Shown in pieces: positions 44,394 to 53,648 of a stretch of 64,000 nt of DNA (the first letter of the stretch is position 1; each line of letters starts with the position of its first letter). The DNA comes from Fervidicella metallireducens AeB (lineage in GTDB: Bacteria; Bacillota; Clostridia; Clostridiales; Caloramatoraceae), in contig NZ_AZQP01000008.1 of NCBI RefSeq assembly GCF_000601455.1, positions 1 through 64,000 on the forward strand, in the 5' to 3' direction. Both the position numbers and the translations under genes were made by a program. The notes below the pieces were generated by a model. It did no database searches and was not told the origin of the DNA. It was given only the letters and a program-made list of their open reading frames with translations.

Positions 44394-45597
44394 TGTTATA
44401 AAGCAATGAATAACATCTCTCTTCAAAGGAAATACTAATTGCAGAGTAAACTTTGAAGGGAGATGTTTTCTTATGCCAAGATTAGCAAGGCAAAAGAAGG
44501 AAGACGCTATTTTTCATGTAATGGCAAGAAGTATTAGTGAAGTTGATTTATTTAAAGATAATGAGGATAAGCTTAACTATTTATCTTTAGTTAAAAAATA
44601 TCAAAAGACCTATGAATTCAGAGTATATGGCTACTGCCTTATGGATAACCATCTGCATCTGATAATAGATGCCAACGGAGCAGATATATCAAGGATAATG
44701 CACAGCATAAATTTCTCCTACGCACAATATTTTAACCACAGACATAGAAGACATGGACATCTTTTTCAAGACAGATTTAAAAGTAAAATGGTAAAGAGCG
44801 AAATGTATCTTTATGCCTTATCGGCATATGTTCACAACAACCCTTGTGATATAAAGGGATATGAGGACTGCCCAGAAAAATATGAGTTTTCAAGTCTTTC
44901 AATATACCTAGGCTTAAGACATGACCCCTATGAACTAGTTGATGATGGTTTTATTATGGGAATGTTCAGCAAAAATCCTAAAAAAGCCAGAGAAAGCTAT
45001 ATGAAATTAGTATATAAATGTTCTGATAAGGTTTTTAAAGAGGAAGTTGAATTTTTAAGTGAAGGAACTGAATACAGAAGTGAAAGAAAGATATTAATAA
45101 GAAACATTAAAACTAAAGAGATTTTAGAATTTATCGCATCAAAACTTGGAATTGAAAAAATAAAGCTACATACAAAACACTGTAGAGAAATAGTTGAAGC
45201 AAAGGCACTGGCTGTACTTTTAATGAGAAGCCTTTGCAACTTAAAATGCAGTGAAATATGCCGCGTCCTTGGAAACATAACCCAAAGCAGGGTTTCAAAG
45301 CTCAGCAGTCTTGGGGTAAAGCTTTTAGATGAGGAGAAATATAAAAATATTACTTATGAGTTTATGGAACAGTATGCTTAATTTTTAAAAAAACAAGTTC
45401 AACAATTGTATTTAAAAAAGATAAAGTAACAAATATCTTAGTAAAGTATGAAAAATGGACAAGCATAGTAATAATTGAGCAAAAAGAGAAAATAAAGTCA
45501 TACTAAATTAAGAAATTACAAAACTTTATTTAAAGTGACATATGGAGATATTTAATAAAATACATTTGGCTATGCAATTACAGTAAGTATATGTCCC
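44379..45597 (+). mobile_element. RAYT/Y1-transposase element, copy 2
   Basis: Left end GGGACACATAAGTAGTGTT, right end AAGTATATGTCCC. The 5' hairpin (arms about 44413-44429 and 44452-44468, one T-G pair) and transposase are intact. It differs from copy 1 at about a dozen residues, so the two copies are not a fresh duplication. Confidence 0.82.
44473..45381 (+). CDS. REP-associated tyrosine (Y1) transposase, copy 2
   Basis: 302 residues, same length and motifs as copy 1 (HLHLII, YALSAYVHNNP, C-terminal helix-turn-helix-like tail). About 95% identical to it by eye; the changes (K/R, D/E, S/N, I/M) are mostly conservative, as expected under selection. Its Shine-Dalgarno also lies in the upstream hairpin. 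Confidence 0.92.
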   Translation: MPRLARQKKEDAIFHVMARSISEVDLFKDNEDKLNYLSLVKKYQKTYEFRVYGYCLMDNHLHLIIDANGADISRIMHSINFSYAQYFNHRHRRHGHLFQDRFKSKMVKSEMYLYALSAYVHNNPCDIKGYEDCPEKYEFSSLSIYLGLRHDPYELVDDGFIMGMFSKNPKKARESYMKLVYKCSDKVFKEEVEFLSEGTEYRSERKILIRNIKTKEILEFIASKLGIEKIKLHTKHCREIVEAKALAVLLMRSLCNLKCSEICRVLGNITQSRVSKLSSLGVKLLDEEKYKNITYEFMEQYA

Positions 45598-45603
45598 ATA
45601 AAT

Positions 45604-45641
45604 CAAAAATCCTCAAAATGAAAAACATTTTGGAGGATTTT
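45604..45641 (-). terminator. terminator of ptsG
   Basis: On the minus strand, stem AAATCCTCCAAAATG / CATTTTGAGGATTT with one bulge, followed by TTGATTT. Confidence 0.75.
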
Positions 45642-45668
45642 ATATTAACAGTAAAGGGGGTATTTAAT

Positions 45669-47174
45669 TTATAGTCCAGAAACTTTTCTGATTTGTTCCT
45701 TAATCTGGTCAGACTTTGGTCCGAAGATTGCCTGAATATTGTCTCCAACTTCAAGTACACCTGCGGCACCAAGAGATTTCAATTTATTCTTATCAACATT
45801 TTTTATATCCTTTACAGATACACGAAGACGAGTAATACAAGCATCAAGATGCTTAATATTTTCCTTGCCACCTAGTGCTTCAAGAATAGAAACAGCTAGT
45901 TCGTTTCCAGATGCAGCATCAGTTTCTTCAACTGTATCATCTTCACGTCCAGGAGTTTTTATGTTGAATTTTCTAATTGCAAATCTAAAGCCTAAATAAT
46001 ATATTACGGAGAAAACTAAACCAACTGGTATTACAAGCCACCAAGCTGTTCGGTTTGGTATAACTCCAAATAAAATAAAGTCAATAATTCCACCTGAGAA
46101 GGTCATACCAATTTTTACATTTAATATCTGCATTAACATAAATGAAAGTCCTGCAAATACTGCATGCACAGCAAATAAAGCTGGTGCAACGAATAAGAAT
46201 GTAAATTCTATTGGTTCAGTAATACCTGTTAAGAATGATGTAAGTGCTGCTGAAAGCATTATACCCGCAACCATTTTTTTCTTTTCTGGTTTAGCTTCAT
46301 GATACATAGCTAATGCTGCTGCAGGAAGACCAAACATCATAAATGGGAACTTTCCTGTCATAAATGTACCTGCAGTAAAAGGTACGTTATCCTTTAGCTG
46401 AGCAAAGAATATTGCCTGGTCACCATGAACAAGCTGTCCAGCTGAATTTACATAATCACCAAACTGGAACCAGAATGGGTTATAGAATATGTGATGTAAT
46501 CCAAATGGGATTAGAGAACGTTCGATTAATCCAAATACAAAGGCTGCTAAAGTCTGGTTTTTATCAAGCATTAAATGAGAAAATGAATTAAGTCCATGTT
46601 GTATTGGTGGCCATACAAATACCATTACAACTCCAAGAATTATTGATGCAGCAGCTGTAACAATTGGAACGAATCTCTTACCTGCAAAGAAACCAAGGTA
46701 TGGAGGAAGCTCAATATCATAGTATTTTCCATATAGATAAGCTGCCATGATACCAACTATAATACCTCCGAAAACTCCTGTTTGAAGGGTAGGAATCCCA
46801 AGAACACTAGCATATGCAGGATTACCTTTAACCATGTCAGCTGTAATACCTGTTACAAGTCCTAATGTAGTGTTCATAATTAAAAAGCCAACTATAGCTG
46901 CAAGACCTGCAACACCTTCACCACCTGCAAGACCGACAGCAACACCTACTGCAAATAACAGAGGAAGATTGCTGAAAATAATTCCACCCGAGTTTTCCAT
47001 TACTCTGGCAAGGGCCTGAATCCAAGTTGCGTTAAATAAAGGTGCTTTAGCCAGGAAACTTGGATTTTGAAACATATTTCCAAAGGCTAGAAGGATTCCC
47101 GCTGCCGGCAGTAATGCAACAGGAAGCATTAGTGATTTACCTACTTTTTGAAGTGTACCGAATGTTTTTTTCAT
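45669..47174 (-). CDS. ptsG: glucose PTS enzyme IICB
   Basis: Takes up and phosphorylates glucose. 501 residues. The IIC domain (about 1-390, some ten membrane segments) holds the [15 protein letters not shown] sugar-binding motif. The IIB domain (about 425-501) has the phosphorylated Cys in [14 protein letters not shown] domain is not attached but is encoded divergently at 47754. ATG after AAGGAGG. The GlcT-type antitermination target and terminator upstream make it glucose-inducible. NagE-like (GlcNAc) specificity is possible but less likely given the GlcT system. Confidence 0.92.
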   Translation of the reverse strand: MKKTFGTLQKVGKSLMLPVALLPAAGILLAFGNMFQNPSFLAKAPLFNATWIQALARVMENSGGIIFSNLPLLFAVGVAVGLAGGEGVAGLAAIVGFLIMNTTLGLVTGITADMVKGNPAYASVLGIPTLQTGVFGGIIVGIMAAYLYGKYYDIELPPYLGFFAGKRFVPIVTAAASIILGVVMVFVWPPIQHGLNSFSHLMLDKNQTLAAFVFGLIERSLIPFGLHHIFYNPFWFQFGDYVNSAGQLVHGDQAIFFAQLKDNVPFTAGTFMTGKFPFMMFGLPAAALAMYHEAKPEKKKMVAGIMLSAALTSFLTGITEPIEFTFLFVAPALFAVHAVFAGLSFMLMQILNVKIGMTFSGGIIDFILFGVIPNRTAWWLVIPVGLVFSVIYYLGFRFAIRKFNIKTPGREDDTVEETDAASGNELAVSILEALGGKENIKHLDACITRLRVSVKDIKNVDKNKLKSLGAAGVLEVGDNIQAIFGPKSDQIKEQIRKVSGL

Positions 47175-47190
47175 GTTTTTACCTCCTTGT

Positions 47191-47287
47191 TAAAATAAAA
47201 AGGCATGAGTAAAGGTGGAAAAATGGATGCATAAGAACAGTATTATATTCTTATGATACTCATTTTATTCAACCTTTTACTCATGCC
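47191..47287 (-). terminator. GlcT-controlled attenuator of ptsG
   Basis: On the minus strand, AGGCATGAGTAAAAGGT pairs with ACCTTTACTCATGCCT around a long loop with its own inner hairpin (ATAAGAA/TTCTTAT), followed by TTTTTATTTT. It overlaps the RAT site. Confidence 0.85.
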
Positions 47288-47307
47288 TGATCTAATCAGT
47301 AACACGT
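47279..47307 (-). promoter_or_regulatory. GlcT RAT site upstream of ptsG
   Basis: ACGTGTTACTGATTAGATCA continuing into GGCATGAGT, nearly identical to the B. subtilis ptsG ribonucleic antiterminator. GlcT binding here should prevent the overlapping terminator. Confidence 0.9.
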
Positions 47308-47611
47308 AAATAAGTTTAGTTTTGTATTTATTTGTCGAAGTAATTTGAATTATATCAAATGGTTTCTGTAAATGCAACACAATAATTAATATTCAAAAAA
47401 TTATCAAATTTCAATACCTGCAAAATTAGATAAATCAATATCTGTAGGGATAGTTAAAAATTTGTAACTTGAATTAATGTAAAAAATATAATATCATTCG
47501 TGTCATGATAAAAAATTAACAGAAAAAATATAAAATTTGTAATGTGTAGAAATTTATAAAAACATGTTGAATTTTATAAATTAATAGTATAAAATGAAAA
47601 TAAATAAAAAA
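47308..47611. other. divergent PTS promoter region
   Basis: No gene. It must hold both promoters; for the plus strand a TATAAAAT at about 47588 is a candidate -10. No clear catabolite-responsive element is seen. Confidence 0.4.
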
Positions 47612-47641
47612 GGCGTGTTACTGATACGATCAGGCATGAGC
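47612..47641 (+). promoter_or_regulatory. GlcT RAT site upstream of IIA-ptsHI
   Basis: GGCGTGTTACTGATACGATC continuing into AGGCATGAGC. Same motif as the divergent ptsG site, opposite strand. Confidence 0.9.
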
Positions 47642-47684
47642 TTAAACTAGGATTTATATCCTGGTTTTGCTCATGCTTTTTTGT
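47633..47684 (+). terminator. GlcT-controlled attenuator of IIA-ptsHI
   Basis: GGCATGAGC pairs with GCTCATGC; inner stem CTAGGAT/ATCCTGG; then TTTTTTG. It overlaps the RAT, so antitermination by GlcT is expected. Confidence 0.88.
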
Positions 47685-47753
47685 TTGCTTTTTTCAATTT
47701 ATAAATAAATACTAGAAAAGTATTCCATAATAATTAAACAGGGAGGAATAGTG

Positions 47754-48233
47754 ATGTTTGGTTTATTTAAGAAAAAGAAAAAAATAGATATCATATCTCC
47801 AGTAATAGGTAAAGCAGTTAAAATAACTGATGTTCCTGATGAAGTTTTTGCATCTAAAATGTTAGGAGATGGGATGGCATTTGAACCATCAGAGGGAGCT
47901 TTATATTCTCCTGTTGATGGAGAGATTATTCAAAAATTTCCAACAAACCATGCAGTAGGAATTAAAACAGCAGAGGGACTTGAAATACTTCTTCATATAG
48001 GTATAGATACTGTAGGGATGAAGGGGGAAGGTTTTGAGAGCTTTGTTGAGATTGGAGACAAGGTAAAGGCAGGGCAAAAGCTCATATCCTTTGACATTGA
48101 ACTTATAAAGGAAAAGGCTAAATCAACAGTAACACCAATGGTTATAACTAATATGGATGTTGTTGAAGATATTAATTTCAATTATGGAAATGCAGACAAA
48201 AATTTTATTGCTGCATCAATAAATTTAAAGTAA
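47754..48233 (+). CDS. crr: glucose-type PTS enzyme IIA
   Basis: Cytoplasmic phosphocarrier between HPr and the ptsG IIB domain. 159 residues. Catalytic His in LLHIGIDTVGMKGEGF near residue 82, and the first His in PTNHAVGIKT. The ATG at 47754 follows GGGAGGA; GTG at 47751 is adjacent and less likely. First gene of a unit with ptsH, ptsI and probably glcT. Confidence 0.93.
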   Translation: MFGLFKKKKKIDIISPVIGKAVKITDVPDEVFASKMLGDGMAFEPSEGALYSPVDGEIIQKFPTNHAVGIKTAEGLEILLHIGIDTVGMKGEGFESFVEIGDKVKAGQKLISFDIELIKEKAKSTVTPMVITNMDVVEDINFNYGNADKNFIAASINLK

Positions 48234-48246
48234 TGGAGGAATTAAG

Positions 48247-48507
48247 ATGATAGAAAAAAAGATAGTAATTCAAAATGAAACTGGTATACATGCAAGACCT
48301 GCAGGATTAATTGTGAAAGAGGCTTCAAAATTTAAATCAAATATTTCTTTAATCAAGGGTGAAAAGGAATATAATGCCAAGAGCATTATGAGTATAATGA
48401 CTATGGCAGCTGCTAAGGGAGAGGAAATAATCGTAAAGGCAAATGGAGAAGATGAAGAAACAGCTCTTTCAGCAGTGGTTGAACTAATACTAACAGGTTT
48501 AGAATAA
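48247..48507 (+). CDS. ptsH: phosphocarrier protein HPr
   Basis: 86 residues. Phosphorylated His-15 in TGIHARPAGL and the HprK-regulated Ser-46 in KSIMSIM are both present, so both PTS transport and carbon-catabolite signalling are possible. ATG after ATGGAGGAATTAAG. Confidence 0.96.
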   Translation: MIEKKIVIQNETGIHARPAGLIVKEASKFKSNISLIKGEKEYNAKSIMSIMTMAAAKGEEIIVKANGEDEETALSAVVELILTGLE

Positions 48508-48526
48508 TCTAAAGGGGGATATGTAG

Positions 48527-50230
48527 ATGCTAAAGGGTATAGCGGCATCCCATGGAATTGCTATAGGAAGGGCTTATGTAATTAAAGAAGAGAAAGTAGA
48601 TATTAAAAGAATTGAAATTACGGATATAGATAACCAGAAGAGCAGATTAAGGAAGGCGATTGAAACTGCAGCTGATTATCTTGAGGAATTAAAAAAGAGA
48701 ACGGAAGAAAAACTAGGAGCTGATAAGGGACAGATATTTGAGGCACACCTTTTTATGCTCCAAGACCCAGAGTTTATAAATGCGATTGAGATGAAGATTG
48801 ACGACGAAAAGGTTGCTGCTGAATATGCGGTAAATGAGACAGTAGCTCAGTTTGTAGCAATCTTTGAAAGTATGGATAATGACTATATGAGAGAGAGAGC
48901 AGCGGATATAAAGGATGTTGGAGGAAGATTATTAAACATACTTTTAAATAGAAACAATCCTTCAATTTCAGAGATTGATGAAGAATGTATAGTTATTGTG
49001 AAAGACCTTACTCCTTCAGATACAGCACAGATGGATAAAGAAAAGGTTCTTGGCTTTGTTACTGAAATAGGGGGAAGAACATCACATTCAGCAATCATGG
49101 CAAGATCCCTTGAAATTCCAGCAGTTGTTGGTGTAAAGGGGGTTACAGCTTCAATTAATCACGGAGATATGCTGATTATTGATGGAGAAAATGGTGAAAT
49201 AATCATAAATCCTGATAAAGAAACAATAAGTAATTATACTAAAAAGAAAGAAGAAATAGCAAAGACAAAAAAAGAACTGGAATTACTTAAGGAGCTGGAA
49301 TCTGTAACAGTTGATGGCAGGGTTGTTGAAATTGCAGGGAATATAGGCAATCCACAGGATGCAGAAAGGGTTATGGCAAACGGAGGAGAGGGAGTTGGCC
49401 TTTTTAGAACGGAATTTCTTTATATGTCCAGTGATACATTGCCTACAGAAGAACAACAGTTTACAGCATATAAGGAAGCCCTTCTTAAGATGAAAGGGAA
49501 CCCAGTTATTATAAGGACTTTAGATATTGGTGGAGATAAGCATTTATCCTATCTGCCCATTGATGATGAAATGAATCCATTTTTAGGTTACAGGGCAATA
49601 AGATTATGTCTTGATAGGAAGGACATATTTAAAACACAACTAAGGGCACTTTTCAGGGCTTCCGTTTACGGAAAGCTGAAGATAATGTTCCCAATGGTTT
49701 CAGGCTACAATGAAATAATGGAAGCTAAAAAAATTGTCAATGAGGTAAAGAAGGAGCTTGATAATGAAAATATTCCATATAGTCATGATGTAGAGATTGG
49801 AATAATGATAGAAATACCTTCAGCAGCAATAATGTCAGATATTTTAGCTAAAGAAGTTGACTTTTTCAGTATTGGTACTAACGATTTAATTCAATATACC
49901 ATTGCTGTTGACAGAATGAATGAAAAAATCTCATACCTTTATGATCCATTTAATCCAGCGGTATTAAGGCTGATAAAGTTGGTAATTGACAATGCACACA
50001 GGGCAGGAAAATGGGTTGGTGTCTGTGGGGAAATGGCAGGTGACCTCAGGGTTATTCCTCTGCTTTTAGGAATGGGGTTAGATGAATTTAGTATGAGTGC
50101 TTCTTCAATTTTAAAAGCAAGAAAATTAATACGAAGTTTAAACTATGAAGATACAAAGAAAATGGTTGAAGATGTGTTAAAGTTAAGCTCAGGAGATGAA
50201 GTAAAAAAATATATTGAAGAAAATGTATAA
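48527..50230 (+). CDS. ptsI: PTS enzyme I (PEP-protein phosphotransferase)
   Basis: Transfers phosphate from PEP to HPr. 567 residues. The active His lies in GGRTSHSAIMARS near 187, the PEP-binding region has FRTEFLYM and SIGTNDLIQYT, and the catalytic Cys is in GVCGEMAGD near 500. ATG follows AAAGGGGGATATGTAG. 19 bases downstream of ptsH. Confidence 0.96.
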   Translation: MLKGIAASHGIAIGRAYVIKEEKVDIKRIEITDIDNQKSRLRKAIETAADYLEELKKRTEEKLGADKGQIFEAHLFMLQDPEFINAIEMKIDDEKVAAEYAVNETVAQFVAIFESMDNDYMRERAADIKDVGGRLLNILLNRNNPSISEIDEECIVIVKDLTPSDTAQMDKEKVLGFVTEIGGRTSHSAIMARSLEIPAVVGVKGVTASINHGDMLIIDGENGEIIINPDKETISNYTKKKEEIAKTKKELELLKELESVTVDGRVVEIAGNIGNPQDAERVMANGGEGVGLFRTEFLYMSSDTLPTEEQQFTAYKEALLKMKGNPVIIRTLDIGGDKHLSYLPIDDEMNPFLGYRAIRLCLDRKDIFKTQLRALFRASVYGKLKIMFPMVSGYNEIMEAKKIVNEVKKELDNENIPYSHDVEIGIMIEIPSAAIMSDILAKEVDFFSIGTNDLIQYTIAVDRMNEKISYLYDPFNPAVLRLIKLVIDNAHRAGKWVGVCGEMAGDLRVIPLLLGMGLDEFSMSASSILKARKLIRSLNYEDTKKMVEDVLKLSSGDEVKKYIEENV

Positions 50231-50236
50231 ATAATA

Positions 50237-50279
50237 ATTAATCCTCTTACTAATAATTTGTAGTAGGAGGATTAATTAT
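50237..50279 (+). terminator. terminator-like hairpin after ptsI
   Basis: Stem AATTAATCCTCTTACTA / TAGTAGGAGGATTAATT (one mismatch) around a short loop. The T-run is poor, so readthrough into glcT is possible. Confidence 0.65.
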
Positions 50280-50415
50280 TAGTCCTTAAATAATAACGTT
50301 TTTGAAATATTTGTTTTGTCTGAATATAAATTTTTGATAATAATAATGATTTCTTTTTATTTTTGATATAATATTATTAAGTAACATAAAGTTTAAAGAT
50401 ATTGAGGTACTTACT

Positions 50416-51258
50416 ATGGAGTCAAAATATGTTATATCCAAGGTTTTAAGTAACAATGTAGTTATAACTGAGAGAAAGAATAAAATATATGTGCTTATAG
50501 GTAAGGGTATTGGATTTGCTAAGAAAAAGGGTGATTTTATAACTGATGAGGATACAATTGAACAGAGATTTGCTGCAATTGAAGATGAGGATAAGGAAAA
50601 TTATACAAGAATTCTTAAGGATATCGATAGAGAAATTGTTGCAGTTTCTGAGGAAATAATAGCCCTTGCAACTAAAAGGCTTGGAGAAGAATTAAATACC
50701 CATATACATATTGCATTGGCAGATCATATAAATTTTGCTCTGTATAGAATTAAAGAAGGCATTGAAATAGTTAATCCTTTTCTTTTTGAGATACAGACAA
50801 TGTACCCCAATGAATATGCAATTGCTTTATCAGCCTGTGAACTCATTGAAAAAAGACTTAATATTAGATTACCTGAGAGTGAGGCGGGATTCATTACCCT
50901 TCATATATATTCAGGAAGGGTTAACCAGAGTGTAAATGACAGCTTAAAATATACAAAACTAATAAAGGATATAGTGGTGTTTATTGAAAATGAGATAGGA
51001 ATCAGCCTTAGTGAAAAATCCCTTGATTATGCAAGGCTTATTTCCCATCTTAAATATGCCCTTTATAGAATAGAAAACGGAAAAGTTCTTGAAAACATCC
51101 TATTATCTTCAGTTAAACGTCAGCTAAAAAAGGAATATAAACTTTCAAAGAAGATATGCCAATATATATCAGAAAAGATAAATAAAGATGTTCCTGAGGA
51201 TGAGGTTGGATATATTGCGGTACATTTAAACAGATTATTAAACAGTGTTGACAGATAA
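50416..51258 (+). CDS. glcT: transcription antiterminator GlcT (BglG family)
   Basis: 280 residues. The N-terminal CAT RNA-binding domain (1-60: YVISKVLSNNVVITERKNKI, then IGKGIGFAKKKGD) binds RAT RNA. Two PRD domains (about 65-170 and 171-280) carry PTS-targeted His residues in ADHINFALYR, LHIYSGR, SHLKYALYR and VHLNRL. The two RAT sites at 47279 and 47612 are its likely targets, so PTS phosphorylation state controls both flanking transcripts. Confidence 0.92.
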   Translation: MESKYVISKVLSNNVVITERKNKIYVLIGKGIGFAKKKGDFITDEDTIEQRFAAIEDEDKENYTRILKDIDREIVAVSEEIIALATKRLGEELNTHIHIALADHINFALYRIKEGIEIVNPFLFEIQTMYPNEYAIALSACELIEKRLNIRLPESEAGFITLHIYSGRVNQSVNDSLKYTKLIKDIVVFIENEIGISLSEKSLDYARLISHLKYALYRIENGKVLENILLSSVKRQLKKEYKLSKKICQYISEKINKDVPEDEVGYIAVHLNRLLNSVDR

Positions 51259-51278
51259 TGAAATAAACAAGGAATATA

Positions 51279-51329
51279 AAATCACCTTCATACTTGTCCT
51301 TAATGCAAGACAGGCATGAAGGTGATTAT
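51279..51329 (-). terminator. terminator of ech operon
   Basis: Long stem AATCACCTTCAT / ATGAAGGTGATT with inner pairing. On the minus strand it is followed by TTATATTCC, a weak T-run; it may serve glcT as well. Confidence 0.6.
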
Positions 51330-51359
51330 TGTGTCTTCAGGGAAAGAAACTTGGAAGGA

Positions 51360-51695
51360 TTAATCAACCTTTTTTATAGAGATGTATTTTTTGTTCTCAG
51401 CAACGTCCCTGCGTTTATTAAGCATAGTGATACATTTTTTAGGACACACATTTACACATTCGCCGCAGATTATACAGCGATAGGCATTTAACTCCCATAT
51501 CTTTTCAGCTCTGTTTACTTTTATAGCATCGGCGGGACACTTACGCTGGCAAATACCACAGTGGATGCAATCTGCTGTTTCAAAATGTATCTTATGCCTT
51601 GTTCTTTCAAAGGAGTCCCTTTCTTTTAATGGATAGAGTCTTGTCTTTGGCTTCTTTAAAAAGTTTTTTAATACTATGTTAAGCATATTGGCCAT
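51360..51695 (-). CDS. echF: Ech hydrogenase ferredoxin-like subunit EchF
   Basis: 111 residues, NuoI-like. Two 4Fe-4S binding motifs: CIHCGICQRKCP and CIICGECVNVCP. They pass electrons from ferredoxin to the small subunit. A short basic C-terminal tail follows. ATG after GAAGGTG. Last gene of the six-gene minus-strand ech operon. Confidence 0.92.
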   Translation of the reverse strand: MANMLNIVLKNFLKKPKTRLYPLKERDSFERTRHKIHFETADCIHCGICQRKCPADAIKVNRAEKIWELNAYRCIICGECVNVCPKKCITMLNKRRDVAENKKYISIKKVD

Positions 51696-51710
51696 GAAAA
51701 CACCTTCTTT

Positions 51711-52787
51711 CTATCTCTCAGTACAGCTGATACAAGGATCAATTGTAAGTACAATAACAGGAACATCCTGAAGTCTGCTTCCTGGCAGCATCTTTAATAA
51801 AGTAGGTATATTTGCAAAGGTTGGAGTTCTTATTTTTAATCTGCTTAATGTTTTGGTTCCATTAGTTTTAATATAGTAGATAGCTTCACCCCGGGGCTGC
51901 TCTAATCTTGAAATAACTTCTCCATTTGGTAATCCCTTTACCGGTATAAAAATTTCGCCGGAAGGTAACTTTGAAATAGCCTGACGTATCAATTGGAATG
52001 ATTGATAAATCTCTTTTATTCTAACTACTGTTCTTCCGTATGAATCACAATGGTTGTCCACAATAGGTTCAAAGTCTAGGTATTTATAGGCACTATATCC
52101 TGTGGTTCTCAAATCCAGTGGAATGCCGCTTCCCTTTGCTATTGGGCCTAAAGCTCCAAGTTCTCTGGCATCTTCAGGTGTTAATATCCCTATACCTGCA
52201 AGTCTTTGTTTAACTGTGTAATTATTCAAAAATACATTTTCTACATCTTTAATTTTTTCCTCTAATCTGTTTATGGTATCTAAAATAAATTTGATGTGTT
52301 CATCAGTAAAATCCTTGGTTACCCCACCAACCTTGTTTGCTGAAATTATAACCCTGTTACCTGTAATCATTTCCATAATATCTAATATATCTTCCCTGTA
52401 TCTCCATGTTTCCATAAACAGACTTTCAAAACCAAATGAATCTGCTAAGAGCCCAAGCCACAGCAGATGGCTTTGAACACGGGCAATTTCTGCAAGTATT
52501 GTTCTAATGTATTCGGCACGTTGGGGTATCTGTATATTCATAATACTTTCTATACCTCTGGTATAGGCCATGGAGTGCATAAAACTACATATTCCACAGA
52601 CTCTTTCAACTATATATACACTTTGTTCATAATCCTTAAGTTCTGTTAATTTTTCAAGTCCCCTATGGACATAGCCTATTGCTGGGATAGCCTCTACAAC
52701 TACATCATCTTCAAGGACAAGTTTAAGTTGGAGAGGTTCTGGAAGTACTGGATGTTGAGGTCCAAAGGGAATAACTGTCTTTGCCAT
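51711..52787 (-). CDS. echE: Ech hydrogenase large (catalytic) subunit EchE
   Basis: NiFe-binding subunit, 358 residues, NuoD-like. The N-terminal motif is RVCGICSFMH near 62 and the C-terminal one is DPCISCTER. The protein ends exactly at that Arg, so there is no tail for a maturation protease, as in a subset of group 4 enzymes. ATG after AAAGGAGC. Two-electron proton reduction coupled to ion translocation by EchA/B. Confidence 0.94.
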   Translation of the reverse strand: MAKTVIPFGPQHPVLPEPLQLKLVLEDDVVVEAIPAIGYVHRGLEKLTELKDYEQSVYIVERVCGICSFMHSMAYTRGIESIMNIQIPQRAEYIRTILAEIARVQSHLLWLGLLADSFGFESLFMETWRYREDILDIMEMITGNRVIISANKVGGVTKDFTDEHIKFILDTINRLEEKIKDVENVFLNNYTVKQRLAGIGILTPEDARELGALGPIAKGSGIPLDLRTTGYSAYKYLDFEPIVDNHCDSYGRTVVRIKEIYQSFQLIRQAISKLPSGEIFIPVKGLPNGEVISRLEQPRGEAIYYIKTNGTKTLSRLKIRTPTFANIPTLLKMLPGSRLQDVPVIVLTIDPCISCTER

Positions 52788-52801
52788 AATTATGCTCCTT
52801 T

Positions 52802-53167
52802 CTATTCTGCCTTATTATTAACCATTGGTGTTTTTGGACTATTTGGAGTTAAATAAAGGGCTCCCTTATAATCAACAATCAGTCCTTTAAACTTTAGTCC
52901 ATATAAATCCTGATATTCATTTTCTATTAAAAATGCTGCAGGAAAAATTTTTGATATACTTGTAATTTCATCAGTTTGATTTACTACAATTTTAATATGT
53001 TCCATTTCAAAATTTAAATCAAAGTGATAGTCAAGTTCGAAGATATCATTTTCCTGTACACATGTCATTGCTGCGAATCTATATCCTTTTAGTTTCATAT
53101 TATTAACAGCTTCAAGGAGGTTTTTCTTTTCAACTGTTGTTACATTATCAATCATTCTGTCTAGCAT
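52802..53167 (-). CDS. echD: Ech hydrogenase subunit EchD
   Basis: 121 residues, NuoC-like (30-kDa subunit). Weakly conserved but with the expected FPAAFLIENEYQDLYGLKFKGL end. It links small and large subunits. The ATG overlaps the last base of echC. Confidence 0.85.
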   Translation of the reverse strand: MLDRMIDNVTTVEKKNLLEAVNNMKLKGYRFAAMTCVQENDIFELDYHFDLNFEMEHIKIVVNQTDEITSISKIFPAAFLIENEYQDLYGLKFKGLIVDYKGALYLTPNSPKTPMVNNKAE

Positions 53168-53631
53168 TATATTGCAACTCCTTTATCTGGATTTTTAATC
53201 TTTATTCTTTTTTCCTCCAGTATTCTTGAGGCTTCAATAAGTCCATCTATTATTGATTCTGGCTTTGGACAACAACCAGGTACATAAACATCAACAGGAA
53301 GTATCTCATCAATTCCACCTATAACGTTGTAGCAACTATGAAAAACTCCACCTGTACAGGCACATGCCCCAACTGCAACCACAACCTTAGGCTCTGGCAT
53401 CTGATTATATATATTCTTAAGAACGTCAATATTTTTGTAATTAGCAGATCCTGTAACCACAAGAATATCTGCCTGTTTTGGAGTCCCTACGTTAATTATT
53501 CCAAGACGTTCGGCATCATATATTGGGGTTAGACAGGCAAGAAATTCTATATCACATCCATTGCAGCTATTGCAGTTTACATGAACAACCCAAGGTGATT
53601 TTGACATTATGTTTTTTGATATTCCAGCCAT
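53167..53631 (-). CDS. echC: Ech hydrogenase small subunit EchC
   Basis: 154 residues, NuoB-like, with one proximal 4Fe-4S cluster. Ligand Cys in CNSCNGCDIE, GACACTGG and PGCCPKP. It lacks the medial and distal clusters of group 1 enzymes, as normal for group 4. The ATG at 53631 fits AGAGGT at good distance; TTG at 53637 is too close. Confidence 0.93.
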   Translation of the reverse strand: MAGISKNIMSKSPWVVHVNCNSCNGCDIEFLACLTPIYDAERLGIINVGTPKQADILVVTGSANYKNIDVLKNIYNQMPEPKVVVAVGACACTGGVFHSCYNVIGGIDEILPVDVYVPGCCPKPESIIDGLIEASRILEEKRIKIKNPDKGVAI

Positions 53632-53648
53632 ACTCAAAAACCTCTTTT

